DNA of 64,000 nucleotides from DATAZK01 sp965199805 (GCA_965199805.1 CBDATO010000001.1:2232001-2296000), one strand, 5' to 3'; shown: positions 36,560-45,530, counted from the stretch's first letter. Numbers and translations are program-made. Notes: generated by a model from the sequence alone, not told the origin.

Positions 36560-36572
36560 TAGCGTGCCCCCC
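36560..36572 (+). promoter_or_regulatory. Leaderless -10 (TAGCGT) for glutathione peroxidase
   Basis: TAGCGT at 36560-36565 is followed by seven bases and the GTG at 36573, with no Shine-Dalgarno. It supports the GTG over any upstream start. Confidence 0.5.
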
Positions 36573-37115
36573 GTGAGTGACCTGAAGCAGATCCCGTTCC
36601 AGCGGATGGACGGCAGCAGCGAGACGTTGGCCGACTTCGAGGGCCAGGTCGTGCTCGTCGTGAACGTCGCGTCGAAGTGCGGGCTGACCCCGCAGTACGA
36701 GGCCCTCCAGAAGCTGTACGAGGAGAAGAAGTCGGAAGGCTTCACGGTCGTCGGCTTCCCCGCCAATGACTTCGCCGGCCAGGAGCCGGGCACCGACGGT
36801 GAGATCGCCGAATTCTGCAACACGCAGTACGCGGTCACCTTTCCCGTCATGTCGAAGGTGAGCGTCGTGGGGGAGCAGCAGCATCCGCTGTACGCCGCCC
36901 TCACGTCGGCGATCCCGACCGCCGACGGCAAGGCGGAGATGCGCGAAGGCCTGCGCGGCCACGGCATGACCACGAGCGACGACCCCGACGTGCTGTGGAA
37001 CTTCGAGAAGTTCCTCATCGACCGCAAGGGCGGCGTGGTGGCCCGCTTCGCACCGGCCGTCGCGCCTGACGCGCCCGAGGTGCTGTCCGCCATCGACGGC
37101 GCGCTCGCGCGCTGA
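36573..37115 (+). CDS. Glutathione peroxidase family thiol peroxidase
   Basis: The 180-residue protein reduces peroxides with thiols, probably thioredoxin in actinobacteria. The peroxidatic Cys36 is in NVASKCGLTPQY. The catalytic tetrad partners are Gln70 (FPANDFAGQEPG), Trp in LWNFEKF, and Asn in WNF. Cys82 (AEFCNTQY) fits the resolving cysteine of the thioredoxin-dependent class. The active-site codon is TGC, so no selenocysteine is used. The gene follows a leaderless-type promoter and is followed by an SDR after 13 bp. Confidence 0.92.
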   Translation: MSDLKQIPFQRMDGSSETLADFEGQVVLVVNVASKCGLTPQYEALQKLYEEKKSEGFTVVGFPANDFAGQEPGTDGEIAEFCNTQYAVTFPVMSKVSVVGEQQHPLYAALTSAIPTADGKAEMREGLRGHGMTTSDDPDVLWNFEKFLIDRKGGVVARFAPAVAPDAPEVLSAIDGALAR

Positions 37116-37128
37116 CCCGGCCGTCACC

Positions 37129-38067
37129 GTGGGACATCTGGACGGCAAGGTCGTCATCGTCACGGGCGCTGGTGGCGGCATCGGACGCGAGCACGCGCTG
37201 CTGTTCGCCGCCGAGGGCGCCAAGGTCGTCGTGAACGACATCGGGCTGCGCTCCGGAGCCTCGGCCACCGCCGTGGTCGACGAGATCCGCGCAGCCGGTG
37301 GCGTCGCCGTGGCCAACACCACGTCGGCCACCTGGGACGGGGCGCAGGAGATCGTCGATGCGGCCGTCGCCGAGTTCGGCACCGTCGACATCCTGATCAA
37401 CAACGCCACCGCCGGGGCGACCAACGACCTCTGGTCCTTCACCGAGGCGCAGTGGGACCGCACCATCGGCGTCAACCTCAAGGGCTACTTCGCGATGATC
37501 CGCGCGGTCGCGCCGATCATGAGCCGCCGCGGGTCGGGCGCGATCGTCAACACGAGCTCGGGATCAGGCTTCGGCCATCCGGCGATGATCGCGTACGCGA
37601 CCGCCAAGGAAGGCGTCATCGGTCTGACGCGCACGGTCGCGCGGGAGCTCGGCCGCTTCGGCGTGCGGTGCAACGCGATCCGCCCGATCGCCGTCGGTGT
37701 CTCCACCACCGAGTACGCCAAGGACACCGGCCCGTGGATGCAGGTCATGCAGCTCACCATGGGTCCGACGCCGGGCGTCGCGACCACGCAGCAGGCCGAC
37801 CCCGCCGTCTTCCCGTCGTCGCGGATCGCGCCGATCGTCGTCTGGCTCTGCACGGATGCGGCCGCGAACGTCAACGGCCGGACCTTCCATGTCGGCGGCG
37901 ACGGCATCTCGCTGCTCTCCGAGCCGAGACCGGAAGCCCGGGTGGAGCGCCCCGGCGGTTGGACCGTCGACGCCCTGGACGAGGCGGCGCCGGAAGGCCT
38001 CGTCTCCGGCCTGACGAACCCGTACACGCTCGACGACTTCCCCGAGCTCAAGCGCTTCGACGGCTGA
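37129..38067 (+). CDS. Short-chain dehydrogenase/reductase (SDR F)
   Basis: The 312-residue protein has TGAGGGIG at about 13-20, GAKVVVNDIG, LINNATAG (variant NNAG), the serine in VNTSSGSGFG and the catalytic YATAK. Its N-terminus and C-terminal extension resemble SDR C (7401-8318), so the two are paralogues of the hydroxyacyl-CoA dehydrogenase-like type. It starts at a GTG 13 bp after the peroxidase stop and is followed by a YkgJ-type gene after 12 bp, suggesting one operon. Confidence 0.9.
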   Translation: MGHLDGKVVIVTGAGGGIGREHALLFAAEGAKVVVNDIGLRSGASATAVVDEIRAAGGVAVANTTSATWDGAQEIVDAAVAEFGTVDILINNATAGATNDLWSFTEAQWDRTIGVNLKGYFAMIRAVAPIMSRRGSGAIVNTSSGSGFGHPAMIAYATAKEGVIGLTRTVARELGRFGVRCNAIRPIAVGVSTTEYAKDTGPWMQVMQLTMGPTPGVATTQQADPAVFPSSRIAPIVVWLCTDAAANVNGRTFHVGGDGISLLSEPRPEARVERPGGWTVDALDEAAPEGLVSGLTNPYTLDDFPELKRFDG

Positions 38068-38079
38068 GCGGGCAGGACG

Positions 38080-38607
38080 GTGTCCGAGCGCCCGGCCGGT
38101 GAGTTCGTCCAGTGGCTCGACGACTTCCGGACGGCCTGCTCCGCGGGCGAGGCGGTCGTCGTCGCCTGCGGTGAATGCGTGGCCTGCTGCACGTCGGGCC
38201 AGCTCATCCCGGTCGAGCCGGACGAGGCCGAGGCGCTGGCCCACCTTCCCGCCGCGGATCTCTCTCCGATGCCCGGCCAGCCCGGCGCGTACGCGATCCG
38301 GCACGACGCGTCGGGTCGCTGCAGTCAACTCGGTGAGACCGGCTGCGCGGTCTACGCCAACCGTCCGCGGGCCTGCCGTACGTACGACTGCCGGATCTTC
38401 CCGGCCACGGGGGTGCGGCCCGACAAGCCGCTGATCGCCGCGGCGGCGCAGCGCTGGCGCTTCGGCTACGACTCGCCGGCCTCGCGGCAGCGCCATGAAG
38501 ACGTGCGTACGACCGCCGTGGTGCTCGGCTTCCCGGGCGGCCTGACAGCGCCCGCCAGCCCCACCCAGCAGGCACTCGGCGCGCTCGCCGCGGTCGACGA
38601 CCTGTAG
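38080..38607 (+). CDS. YkgJ-family cysteine cluster protein
   Basis: This 175-residue protein has the zinc/iron-chelating cysteine cluster pattern CGECVACC near residues 30-37, GRCSQLGETGCAVYANRPRACRTYDC near 79-104, and a following RIFPA. Eight cysteines match the YkgJ/Fe-S-oxidoreductase-associated family. Its molecular role is not established in general; metal binding is expected. It lies between an SDR and a SnoaL gene in a probable operon. Confidence 0.82.
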   Translation: MSERPAGEFVQWLDDFRTACSAGEAVVVACGECVACCTSGQLIPVEPDEAEALAHLPAADLSPMPGQPGAYAIRHDASGRCSQLGETGCAVYANRPRACRTYDCRIFPATGVRPDKPLIAAAAQRWRFGYDSPASRQRHEDVRTTAVVLGFPGGLTAPASPTQQALGALAAVDDL

Positions 38608-38625
38608 TTCCCCGAAGGAGCGCGC

Positions 38626-39153
38626 ATGACGATCGACCCGACCACGGACACCGTCGCCCGGCTCGACGCCGAGTCGATCATCAAGCGCAAGCTCTACGAG
38701 ATGGGCTACCACCTCGAGGACGGCAACTTCGAGGCGGTCGCCGACCTGCTGGCCGAGGCGACGTTCGGCGCCGACATCATCGGCGCGAAGGTCTTCAGCG
38801 GCCGGGAGGAGATCCTCGGCCAGTACCGGCGCACCAACGTGACCTACCCCGACCGCGGACGCGCGACGAAGGAGATCTACTCCAACGCGCTGATCACGGT
38901 CGATCTTGCGGCCGGCACGGCCCGGTCGGTCGTCAGCTACACGGTGGCCCAGCAGGTGCCGGACGCGGAGTTCGCGCTGCTGGTGGCCGGGCGCTACCTC
39001 GACGAGTGGCGGCGTGCCGACGGCGACTGGGTCTGGACCGACCGCTACATCAAGGTGCAGTACCGCAACGACCTGGCGAAGCACATGCATGTGGGCACCC
39101 ATCCCTGGTCGGACGCTGCACCGTCCGATGCGAGCGATCACCCGACCGGCTGA
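38626..39153 (+). CDS. SnoaL/NTF2-like fold protein
   Basis: The 175-residue protein has a helical start (ESIIKRKLYEMGYHLEDGNFEAVADLL), GREEILGQYRRT and late strands LDEWRRADGDWVWTDRYIKVQY typical of SnoaL_4 proteins. A strong GAAGGAG precedes the ATG. It resembles the SnoaL protein at 17656 and likewise sits downstream of an SDR. It is the last gene of the probable gpx-SDR-ykgJ-SnoaL operon. Confidence 0.82.
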   Translation: MTIDPTTDTVARLDAESIIKRKLYEMGYHLEDGNFEAVADLLAEATFGADIIGAKVFSGREEILGQYRRTNVTYPDRGRATKEIYSNALITVDLAAGTARSVVSYTVAQQVPDAEFALLVAGRYLDEWRRADGDWVWTDRYIKVQYRNDLAKHMHVGTHPWSDAAPSDASDHPTG

Positions 39154-39191
39154 ACTCACACCGTTCCGAGGACGCCTCGCGGGACGGGGCT

Positions 39192-39197
39192 TAGCGT
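39192..39197 (+). promoter_or_regulatory. -10 element (TAGCGT) of the GT2 gene
   Basis: TAGCGT lies about 45 bases before the GTG at 39242. It would give a short leader with GAGG at about 39235 as ribosome binding site. The hexamer is identical to those at 16832, 36560 and 54254. Confidence 0.35.
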
Positions 39198-39241
39198 GAC
39201 GATCTCCGCCGCGCCGATCCGCCCTGAGCAAATGAGGCACC

Positions 39242-40216
39242 GTGTCACGTCGTCGGGCAGCACCGTCCTTTTCGGCACCCGGCTCCGACAGCCCGGCGGT
39301 GAAGACGGTCAGCGTCCTGGTCGCCAGCTGGCGCCGCGCCGACCAGCTGCGGGAGGCGCTCGACGGCATCGCGGCGCAGACCCGCGCGCCGGAGCAGGTG
39401 CTCGCCGTCATCCGGCCCGATGATCTTCCGGCTCGCGAGGTCATCGCGGAGCGTGACGGCGTCACCGAGGTTCTCGTCCACAAGCCGGGCATCGCGGCGG
39501 CGCGGGTCGCCGGCATCACGGCGGCGAGCGGCGACGTCCTGATGTACCTCGACGACGACGCCATCCCGCATCCCGACTGGATCGAACGCACGCTGCGGCA
39601 CTACGAGAGCGACGCCACCATCGGCGCCGTCGGGGGCCGTGACCTGCTGCCGTACGACACCGGCAAGGTCATCGGCGTCGGCGCGAGCGTCGGGGTCGTG
39701 AACCGCTACGGCCGCTACATCGGCCTGCACCACGTCGGCAGCGGCCCGGCCCGTGACGTCGACTTCCTCAAGGGCGCCAACATGAGCTTCCGGCGCCAGT
39801 GGTTTCCTGGCCTGGGTCCCGACCCGGTACTGCGCGGCGACGGCATCGAGTACCACGAGGAGACCAGCATCTCGCTGGCGATCAAGCATGCCGGCTACCG
39901 CATCGTCTACGACCCGCAGATCCTCGTCGACCACAACCAGGCCGAGCGCATCGGCGACCAGCGGTCGTCTCCCACAGGCCTCGCCCTCTTCAACCGGGCG
40001 CGTAACCGGACCTACCTCTGCCTGACGTACCTGCCGGGCTCGCGGGCAGCTCGCTACGTGGCCTACTCGCTGCTCGTCGGCACGCGTGACATCCCCGGGG
40101 TGGGCTCGGCGGTGCGCCGGTTGCTCAGCGGGGATCCGCCGAAGCAGGCCCTCGGCGACCTGGTGACCGCCTTCCACGGCCACCTGCGCGGCATCGCCCG
40201 CGCCGCGCGCGGCTGA
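39242..40216 (+). CDS. Family 2 glycosyltransferase
   Basis: The 324-residue GT-A protein begins its domain with VSVLVASWRRADQLREALDGI. The metal motif is DDD in YLDDDAIPHPDW, followed by GAVGGRD, FLKGANMSFRR and a likely catalytic EYHEETSISLAI. The pattern fits rhamnosyl- or galactosyltransferases of GT2. No membrane anchor is visible. It is a single gene separate from the operon at 29.5-35.8 kb but may act in the same glycan. The start at GTG 39242 gives a 20-residue N-terminal extension; GTG 39302 is possible. Confidence 0.85.
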   Translation: MSRRRAAPSFSAPGSDSPAVKTVSVLVASWRRADQLREALDGIAAQTRAPEQVLAVIRPDDLPAREVIAERDGVTEVLVHKPGIAAARVAGITAASGDVLMYLDDDAIPHPDWIERTLRHYESDATIGAVGGRDLLPYDTGKVIGVGASVGVVNRYGRYIGLHHVGSGPARDVDFLKGANMSFRRQWFPGLGPDPVLRGDGIEYHEETSISLAIKHAGYRIVYDPQILVDHNQAERIGDQRSSPTGLALFNRARNRTYLCLTYLPGSRAARYVAYSLLVGTRDIPGVGSAVRRLLSGDPPKQALGDLVTAFHGHLRGIARAARG

Positions 40217-40241
40217 CTACGACGAGCCCGCAGCCTCCCGG

Positions 40242-40817
40242 TCATGCGCTCGGTGGGCTCCACGGCTTGACGAACTCGTTGCCCTCCCGGCCCTCGACCG
40301 CCATCAGCAGCGAGGCCGCATCGGCGCCGTCGATCTGCTCGCGGACGATGTCGGCGTGCCCGGCATGACGGGCGAACTCCTCGATGTGGTGCATCAGCTC
40401 GAACCGCTCGACCGACGGCGTCGGGGTGTAGACGCCGTCCCACGGAGCCGGCGGATTCATCATGTCGGCGGCCGGATCGGCGGCCCGCACGTTTGCCAGG
40501 TAGACGTCGCGGGCTGCGTCGAAAGCCGTGAGGGCATCGGCCAGCGACTCGTCCTCGGTCAACGCGAAGCTGCCCATGAACTGCGCGAACCCGCTCTCGT
40601 CCATCTTGGGCTCGGCATCCGTGCCGCGCACCGGACGCTGGGTCAGCACCCAGGCCGTGTGCTTCACGAGCCCTCCCACCGACAGGATGCTGCGGCAGGG
40701 CGTGAGCCGGGCCTGCTCCTCCGTCAGGCCGTAGGCCGAGGCGCGGATGGAGTCGAGGTTCTGCTCGAGGAAGCCGAGGATGGCCTCGTGCTCACTGTGC
40801 TTTCCCGGACCGAACAT
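40242..40817 (-). CDS. DinB-family (DUF664-like) protein
   Basis: The 191-residue protein matches the DinB/mycothiol-dependent four-helix fold. A metal-type His lies in GGLVKHTAWVLTQR and a second pair in ELMHHIEEFARHAGHADIVREQ. The family includes mycothiol S-transferases and nickel- or zinc-binding proteins of unknown role. A near-perfect AGGAGG sits before ATG 40817. It converges with the GT2 gene with a 25-bp gap that holds no terminator. Confidence 0.85.
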   Translation of the reverse strand: MFGPGKHSEHEAILGFLEQNLDSIRASAYGLTEEQARLTPCRSILSVGGLVKHTAWVLTQRPVRGTDAEPKMDESGFAQFMGSFALTEDESLADALTAFDAARDVYLANVRAADPAADMMNPPAPWDGVYTPTPSVERFELMHHIEEFARHAGHADIVREQIDGADAASLLMAVEGREGNEFVKPWSPPSA

Positions 40818-40903
40818 GGGACCTCCTGCTGAGCAATCCACTGCGACGACGCTCGCGATCGTGACAGGGGGGTCCGACAAAATCGGGCCCGCAGCTGCGC
40901 CGC

Positions 40904-42148
40904 TCACGTTCGCCGTACGGGTTTGGTCGGCGGGTGGAAGTGCCGGCCGGCTCGCGTTGGGGGATGGAACGTCAGGTTCCGCGAAGCGGTGCCGGTGACC
41001 CTCCAGCCGCCTTCGTGGACCAGGTGATGGTGGTAGTGGCACAGCAGGATCAGATTCTCGAGGTCGGTCGGGCCGTGGTCCTTCAGCCATTCGCGGATGT
41101 GATGTCCGTGGCACCAGGCCGGAGGCCGTTCGCAGCCGTCGAACCGACAGTGCCTGTCGCGGACGTGCAGCGCGGTTCGTTGAGCATGGGACACGGTGCG
41201 GCGCGATCGGCCGGCGTCGAGGATCTGCCCGTCGCCGGACAGCGTCATCGGCAGGATGTCGGCGTCGCAGGCGAGGCGGCGGATCGCGGCGGCGGGCATC
41301 GTGCCGCCGCCTTCGACGTCACCGATGCCGAGCTGATGCTTCAGGACGTCGAACGGCACCGTGACGATCACTGTCGGCTTCGCGGCGGCCGCCGACTCGC
41401 ATTGCTGGTGGGCGAGAGCTTCACGGGCGAGCTCGGTGAGGGCGAGCGCTCGGCGCAGCTTGGGTGATGGGGTGGGTTCGCCGCCGGCCGCAGCCGAGGG
41501 TGGGCCGAGGAAGCGTTCGAGGGCGCTGTTGACGATGGCGCCGGCTTCGGTGTTGAGCCAGCCGGTGACGCGGTATCCGCCGGTGGTGTGGCTCATGGTG
41601 AAGCCTTGCCGGGCGAAGTCGGCCTTGTCCTTTTCGGCGGCGACTTCGGGGTCGACGAGGGTGCGGATCGAGTCGATGAGTCCGCGTAGGTCGCTGATGG
41701 TGAGGGCGGGCGCGTCTTCGGCGAGGATCCGTTCGGCTTTGGCTGTCGCTTCGTCGTTGAGGCCTTCGACGCCTTTGGCGATCTCGGCAGCTTTTTCCAT
41801 GCCTATGCGGCCGTCGGCCCACACCTGGCGGGTGACGGGCAGCGAGTCTTACAGTGACCGGCCGAGGCGGACGCGTTGGTTGACCCAGCTGCCGGTCTCG
41901 CCGGTTTCGCGCTTCAAGAACGCGACGGTCGAGCTGGCGCCGGTGCCGGAGGTCTGCCAGACACCGGACCGGTCGATCTGCTCGGCGGCCAGGCATTGGG
42001 CGAGCTCGAGTTGCCGTCCGGCGGCGGCCAGTTCCTGCAGGAGTTCGACGGCGGGCTGGCCGCCGACGCGTTCGCTCAGACCCGCAGCAATGGCGGCGAG
42101 GAGGCTGGTCGCCTCACCCGCCATCCGTTGCAGATCCGATGGGAACAT
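40904..42148 (-). pseudogene. DUF222/HNH endonuclease (13E12 repeat family), split by an in-frame TAA
   Basis: One continuous minus-strand frame of 415 codons encodes an N-terminal DUF222 region and a C-terminal HNH nuclease domain (CRFDGCERPPAWCHGHH, NLILLCHYHHHLVHEGGW). TAA at 41851-41849 interrupts it after NQRVRLGRSL, and the frame resumes as DSLPVTRQVWADGRIG, exactly where family members are continuous. A single C-to-T change of a CAA codon would explain it. No frameshift is needed. The ATG at 42148 follows a leaderless-type -10 and overlaps a LexA-like box. The downstream half could be expressed from the internal GTG 41824. Family members are commonly DNA-damage inducible repeats in actinobacteria. 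Confidence 0.85.
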
Positions 42149-42161
42149 AAGTTCGATACTA
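42141..42161 (-). promoter_or_regulatory. Leaderless promoter and LexA-like SOS box of the DUF222/HNH gene
   Basis: On the minus strand TAGTAT (42161 to 42156) precedes ATG 42148 by seven bases. Overlapping it, GGGAAC-ATAA-GTTCGA (42141-42156, plus strand) matches the actinobacterial SOS consensus TCGAAC-N4-GTTCGA at 10 of 12 positions. The box covers the transcription start and start codon, so LexA binding would block transcription. Confidence 0.6.
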
Positions 42162-42211
42162 CCGGCCGATATCCGCCCCGACCAGGGAAAACAGCTGCCT
42201 GTGGACGAACG

Positions 42212-42403
42212 CTAGCTGCCCGGGTGCACCGTGAAATGGGTCCGCAGTCGGGCGAGCAGGTGGTGGTGGCGCTCTTGGTTGTCATGCCCCCGGTGCTGCC
42301 GGCCTGAGCGCAACACCTCGCCGGTGAAGCGCTCCTGCCGGTAGCCGGCCTCGGTGACCGCCGAGTAGAGCGCTGCGGGATAGAGCCTGCCGTCACTGTT
42401 CAT
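42212..42403 (-). CDS. Small hypothetical protein
   Basis: This 63-residue frame (MNSDGRLYPAALYSAVTEAG, then RQERFTGEVLR and a His-rich HHHLLARLRTHFTVHPG) has third-position G/C use like real genes here. No ribosome binding site or family is evident. It lies 63 bp upstream of the DUF222/HNH gene on the same strand. It may be a real small gene or a remnant. Confidence 0.4.
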   Translation of the reverse strand: MNSDGRLYPAALYSAVTEAGYRQERFTGEVLRSGRQHRGHDNQERHHHLLARLRTHFTVHPGS

Positions 42404-42542
42404 GTCGACGAACGTGCGCGCCTGAGGACGGGCCCGGCATCGGGAACTATCCCTATCCCCGGCCGGCCCACCTATCGCCGCCGGCGACTAGGCCCCTCAG
42501 ATACCGCGTCAGACGGAAAAGTGCTTGCAGGGACCGATGAGG

Positions 42543-45530
42543 ATGGTGGGCGTGAGCAGTGACCCGTCGCCGCAGGCGAGCACGTTGGTCGGACGTGCCG
42601 GGGAGCTCGGCGAGCTCATGCGCCTGGTCGGGCTGACGGGCGCGGCGACTGATCGTCCGGCCACCGGGGGAGCCGTGCTGCTCGGCGGCGATGCCGGGGT
42701 CGGCAAGACCCGGCTGCTCACCGAGCTCGGCGCCATGGCGCGCGACCGCGGCTGGTACGTCCTCGTCGGCCACTGCCTGAACTTCGCCGGTGACTCGCTG
42801 CCGTACGTGCCGTTCTCCGAGGTCTTCGGCGCGATCATGCGCGACGCCCCGGTCCTCGGCGGCACGCTCCTGCAACAGGCGCCGGCGCTCGCCCGCCTGC
42901 TCCCCGGCCGGCGGGTGCTCAGCGACGCGGGTGACGACTCCGGCGACCGGCAGGGCGCCTACTCGCGGGAGGAGCTCTTCGAGGCCGTGCTGGGTGCGCT
43001 CGAGCTGGTCGCGCGCGGCGCGCCGGTGCTGCTGGTGGTCGAGGACGTGCACTGGGCCGACCCCTCGACCCGGGATCTGCTGCGCTTCATCTTCACGCGC
43101 CGGCTCCCGGCAGCGGCTGCGGTCGTCGTCTCCTACCGCGCCGACGACCTGCACCGGCGCCATCCGCTACGCGCCGATGCCGCCGAGTGGGCACGCCTGC
43201 CCGGCGTGACGCGGCTGATGCTGGCGCCGCTGGGCGAGGAGGCGGTGCGCGCGATGGTGCACGAGCTGCAGCCGGCCGGGCTGCCGGAGACGGCCGTGAG
43301 CAGCATCGTCAGCCGCGCGGAGGGCAACGCGTTCTTCGTCGAGGAGCTGGTCGTCGCCGCGCGCCGGGGCCAGCCCGTGCTGTCGGCCGACCTCGCCGAC
43401 CTGCTGCTGGTGCACCTCGACGCCGCCGACGCCGACTCCCGAACGACGCTGCGGGCCATCTCGGTGGCCGGCCGCAGCGTCACCCACACGCTGCTCGAGC
43501 GCGTCGTCGAGCGCAGCGGGCTGGAGCTGGACCTCGACCGGGCGCTGCGTACGGCCATCGACCGGAGCCTGCTCGTCGCCCGCGCGGAGGGCTACGCCTT
43601 CCGGCACGCGCTGCTGGCAGAGGCGGTGTACGACGACCTGCTGCCCGGCGAGCGCACCCGCTGGCACCAGGCGTACGCCGACGTCCTGGGCTCCGGCGCG
43701 GGTGACGGCACCGCGGCCGAGCTGGCCCGTCATGCGCTGGCCGCCAACGACGCGACGACGGCGCTGCGCGCAGCGATCCGGGCCGGCGACGAGGCCATGA
43801 CCGTCGGCGGCCCGGCGGAGGCCCTGACGCACTACGAGATGGCGCTCGGGCTGCTGGCCCGGCCCGGGGCGCCGTCGCCTGACGGCCAGGCCGCGGTGGA
43901 CGGCATCGAGCTGGCGCTGCGGGCCAACGAGGCGGCGATCGCCGCCGGTCAGCTGCACCGCGCGCTCGGGCTGCTCGAGGAGACGCTGGCGCAGCTGCCG
44001 GCCGACACCGACCCCGAGCGCCGGGCCACGCTCCTCACGGCCGTCGCCAACACCGCCATGCTCGACGACTCACCCATCGACGCGCTCGCCCTCACCACCG
44101 AGGCCTTGCTCCTCGCGCCGGCGGAGACGCCGCTGCGGGCCCGGGTGCTGGCGGCGCATGCCCGCGCCAATCGCGTACGCGGTCGGGAGGAGGACGCCTG
44201 GCGCTGGGCCACCGAGGCCGCGGAGCTCGCGGAGCGGCTGCAGCTGCCGGCTGTGCTGTCCGACGCGACGACGACGCTGGGCCGGCTCACGCCCGACCTG
44301 CAGCCGGAGCAGGCACTGTCCGCCGAGGCGGCGTTCCGGGCGAGCCTCGCCCAGGCCCGCGAGGGCGCCGACATCGCGGCGGAGCTGCGCAGCGCCCACG
44401 GGCTCGGCATCCTCTACTACGAGGTCGGCCGCCTCGAGGAGGCCAAGCAGTGCTTCCTGCAGGCCGCCGAGCGGGCCGGTCACATGAGACGGCCGTGGGC
44501 GCCGTACGGGCTCGACGGGCGGTTGATGGCGGCCCTCGTCGGCTACATCCGGGGCAACTGGGACGAGGCGCTGCACCTGACCGACGTCAGCCGGGAGGGG
44601 CCGCCCGCGTTGGCGTGGTCGGCGCTGCGGGGGGTCGCCCTCGGCGTCGAGGCCGGCCGCGGCGAGGCCGCCGAGCTCGAGCGCCTGCCGGAGCTCCGGG
44701 CGGCCTGGGAGCGAGACGGGTTCATCGCGGTGACCTGTGGCAGCGCGGCCATCGACCTCGCCGGCCACGCGGGCGACTGCGCCCGGGCGGTGGCGGTGCA
44801 CGACGAGGTCGTCGAGCTGGTCAGCCGGCTGTGGGAGAACCCGATCTTCCAGGCGCGGCTGCGGCTCAGCGGCCTCATGCTCGGCCAGCTCGCGGCAGCA
44901 GCGCGTCGCGCGGGCTCCGCGGAGCGGCGCGGCCTGCTCGACCGGGGGGACGAGCTGCGCACGGTGGCGGAGGCGGTGGGTGCCCGGGCCGTACGCCGGG
45001 GGCCGGAGAGCCAGGCCTGGCTCGCCCGCGTACGCGCCGAGCACGGCCGCCTCACCGCCCTGGGAGACGGGACGCCGGCCCCGCCGCACGAGCAGGTCGA
45101 GGCCTGGACGGAGGCCGTCGCGGCGTTCGACCGCTTCGGCCACGTCTTCGAGGCCGCCCGGTCGCGGGCCCGGCTCGCGTCGGCCCTGCGTGCCGCAGGA
45201 CAGGTCAAGCGCGCCGAGGAGGAGGTCGCCCTGGCCCTGCCCGTGGCGCGCGCGCTGGGTGCCCGACCGCTCCTCGTCGAGCTGCGTGGCTCCGGGCCGA
45301 CGGGCACGGCAGCGGAGGCCGGGCCGGCCGACCTCACCGCCCGCGAGCACGAGGTGCTGACGCTGGTGGCCCAGGGCCGCAGCAACCGGCAGATCGCCGA
45401 GCAGCTGTTCATCAGTGCCAAGACGGTCAGCGTGCACATGTCGAACATCCTGGCCAAGCTGGAGGCCGTCAGCCGTACGGAGGCGGTCGCCGTCGCCCGC
45501 CGCAAAGGCGTGCTCCAGGGCTTGCTCTAG
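42543..45530 (+). CDS. Large ATP-binding LuxR-family (LAL) transcriptional regulator
   Basis: The 995-residue protein has an N-terminal AAA ATPase with Walker A GGDAGVGKTRLL (about 55) and Walker B LLVVEDVHWAD. A long alpha-helical TPR-like middle (about 380-880) follows. The C-terminal LuxR helix-turn-helix reads LTAREHEVLTLVAQGRSNRQIAEQLFISAKTVSVHMSNIL. LAL/MalT-type proteins activate genes for catabolism or secondary metabolism on ligand binding. ATG 42543 is used with AGGGA nine bases upstream; TTG 42525 and ATG 42537 are alternatives. It ends 4 bp inside the convergent BenE gene. Its targets are unknown. Confidence 0.92.
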   Translation: MVGVSSDPSPQASTLVGRAGELGELMRLVGLTGAATDRPATGGAVLLGGDAGVGKTRLLTELGAMARDRGWYVLVGHCLNFAGDSLPYVPFSEVFGAIMRDAPVLGGTLLQQAPALARLLPGRRVLSDAGDDSGDRQGAYSREELFEAVLGALELVARGAPVLLVVEDVHWADPSTRDLLRFIFTRRLPAAAAVVVSYRADDLHRRHPLRADAAEWARLPGVTRLMLAPLGEEAVRAMVHELQPAGLPETAVSSIVSRAEGNAFFVEELVVAARRGQPVLSADLADLLLVHLDAADADSRTTLRAISVAGRSVTHTLLERVVERSGLELDLDRALRTAIDRSLLVARAEGYAFRHALLAEAVYDDLLPGERTRWHQAYADVLGSGAGDGTAAELARHALAANDATTALRAAIRAGDEAMTVGGPAEALTHYEMALGLLARPGAPSPDGQAAVDGIELALRANEAAIAAGQLHRALGLLEETLAQLPADTDPERRATLLTAVANTAMLDDSPIDALALTTEALLLAPAETPLRARVLAAHARANRVRGREEDAWRWATEAAELAERLQLPAVLSDATTTLGRLTPDLQPEQALSAEAAFRASLAQAREGADIAAELRSAHGLGILYYEVGRLEEAKQCFLQAAERAGHMRRPWAPYGLDGRLMAALVGYIRGNWDEALHLTDVSREGPPALAWSALRGVALGVEAGRGEAAELERLPELRAAWERDGFIAVTCGSAAIDLAGHAGDCARAVAVHDEVVELVSRLWENPIFQARLRLSGLMLGQLAAAARRAGSAERRGLLDRGDELRTVAEAVGARAVRRGPESQAWLARVRAEHGRLTALGDGTPAPPHEQVEAWTEAVAAFDRFGHVFEAARSRARLASALRAAGQVKRAEEEVALALPVARALGARPLLVELRGSGPTGTAAEAGPADLTAREHEVLTLVAQGRSNRQIAEQLFISAKTVSVHMSNILAKLEAVSRTEAVAVARRKGVLQGLL

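Noticed and set aside
36678..36680. Possible selenocysteine at the glutathione peroxidase active site
   Set aside because: The codon is TGC (cysteine), not TGA.
39196..39423. A 75-codon frame starting at the GTG within the GT2 promoter hexamer
   Set aside because: It is overlapped by the GT2 gene in another frame and turns Arg/Pro-rich after the overlap, typical of a shadow.
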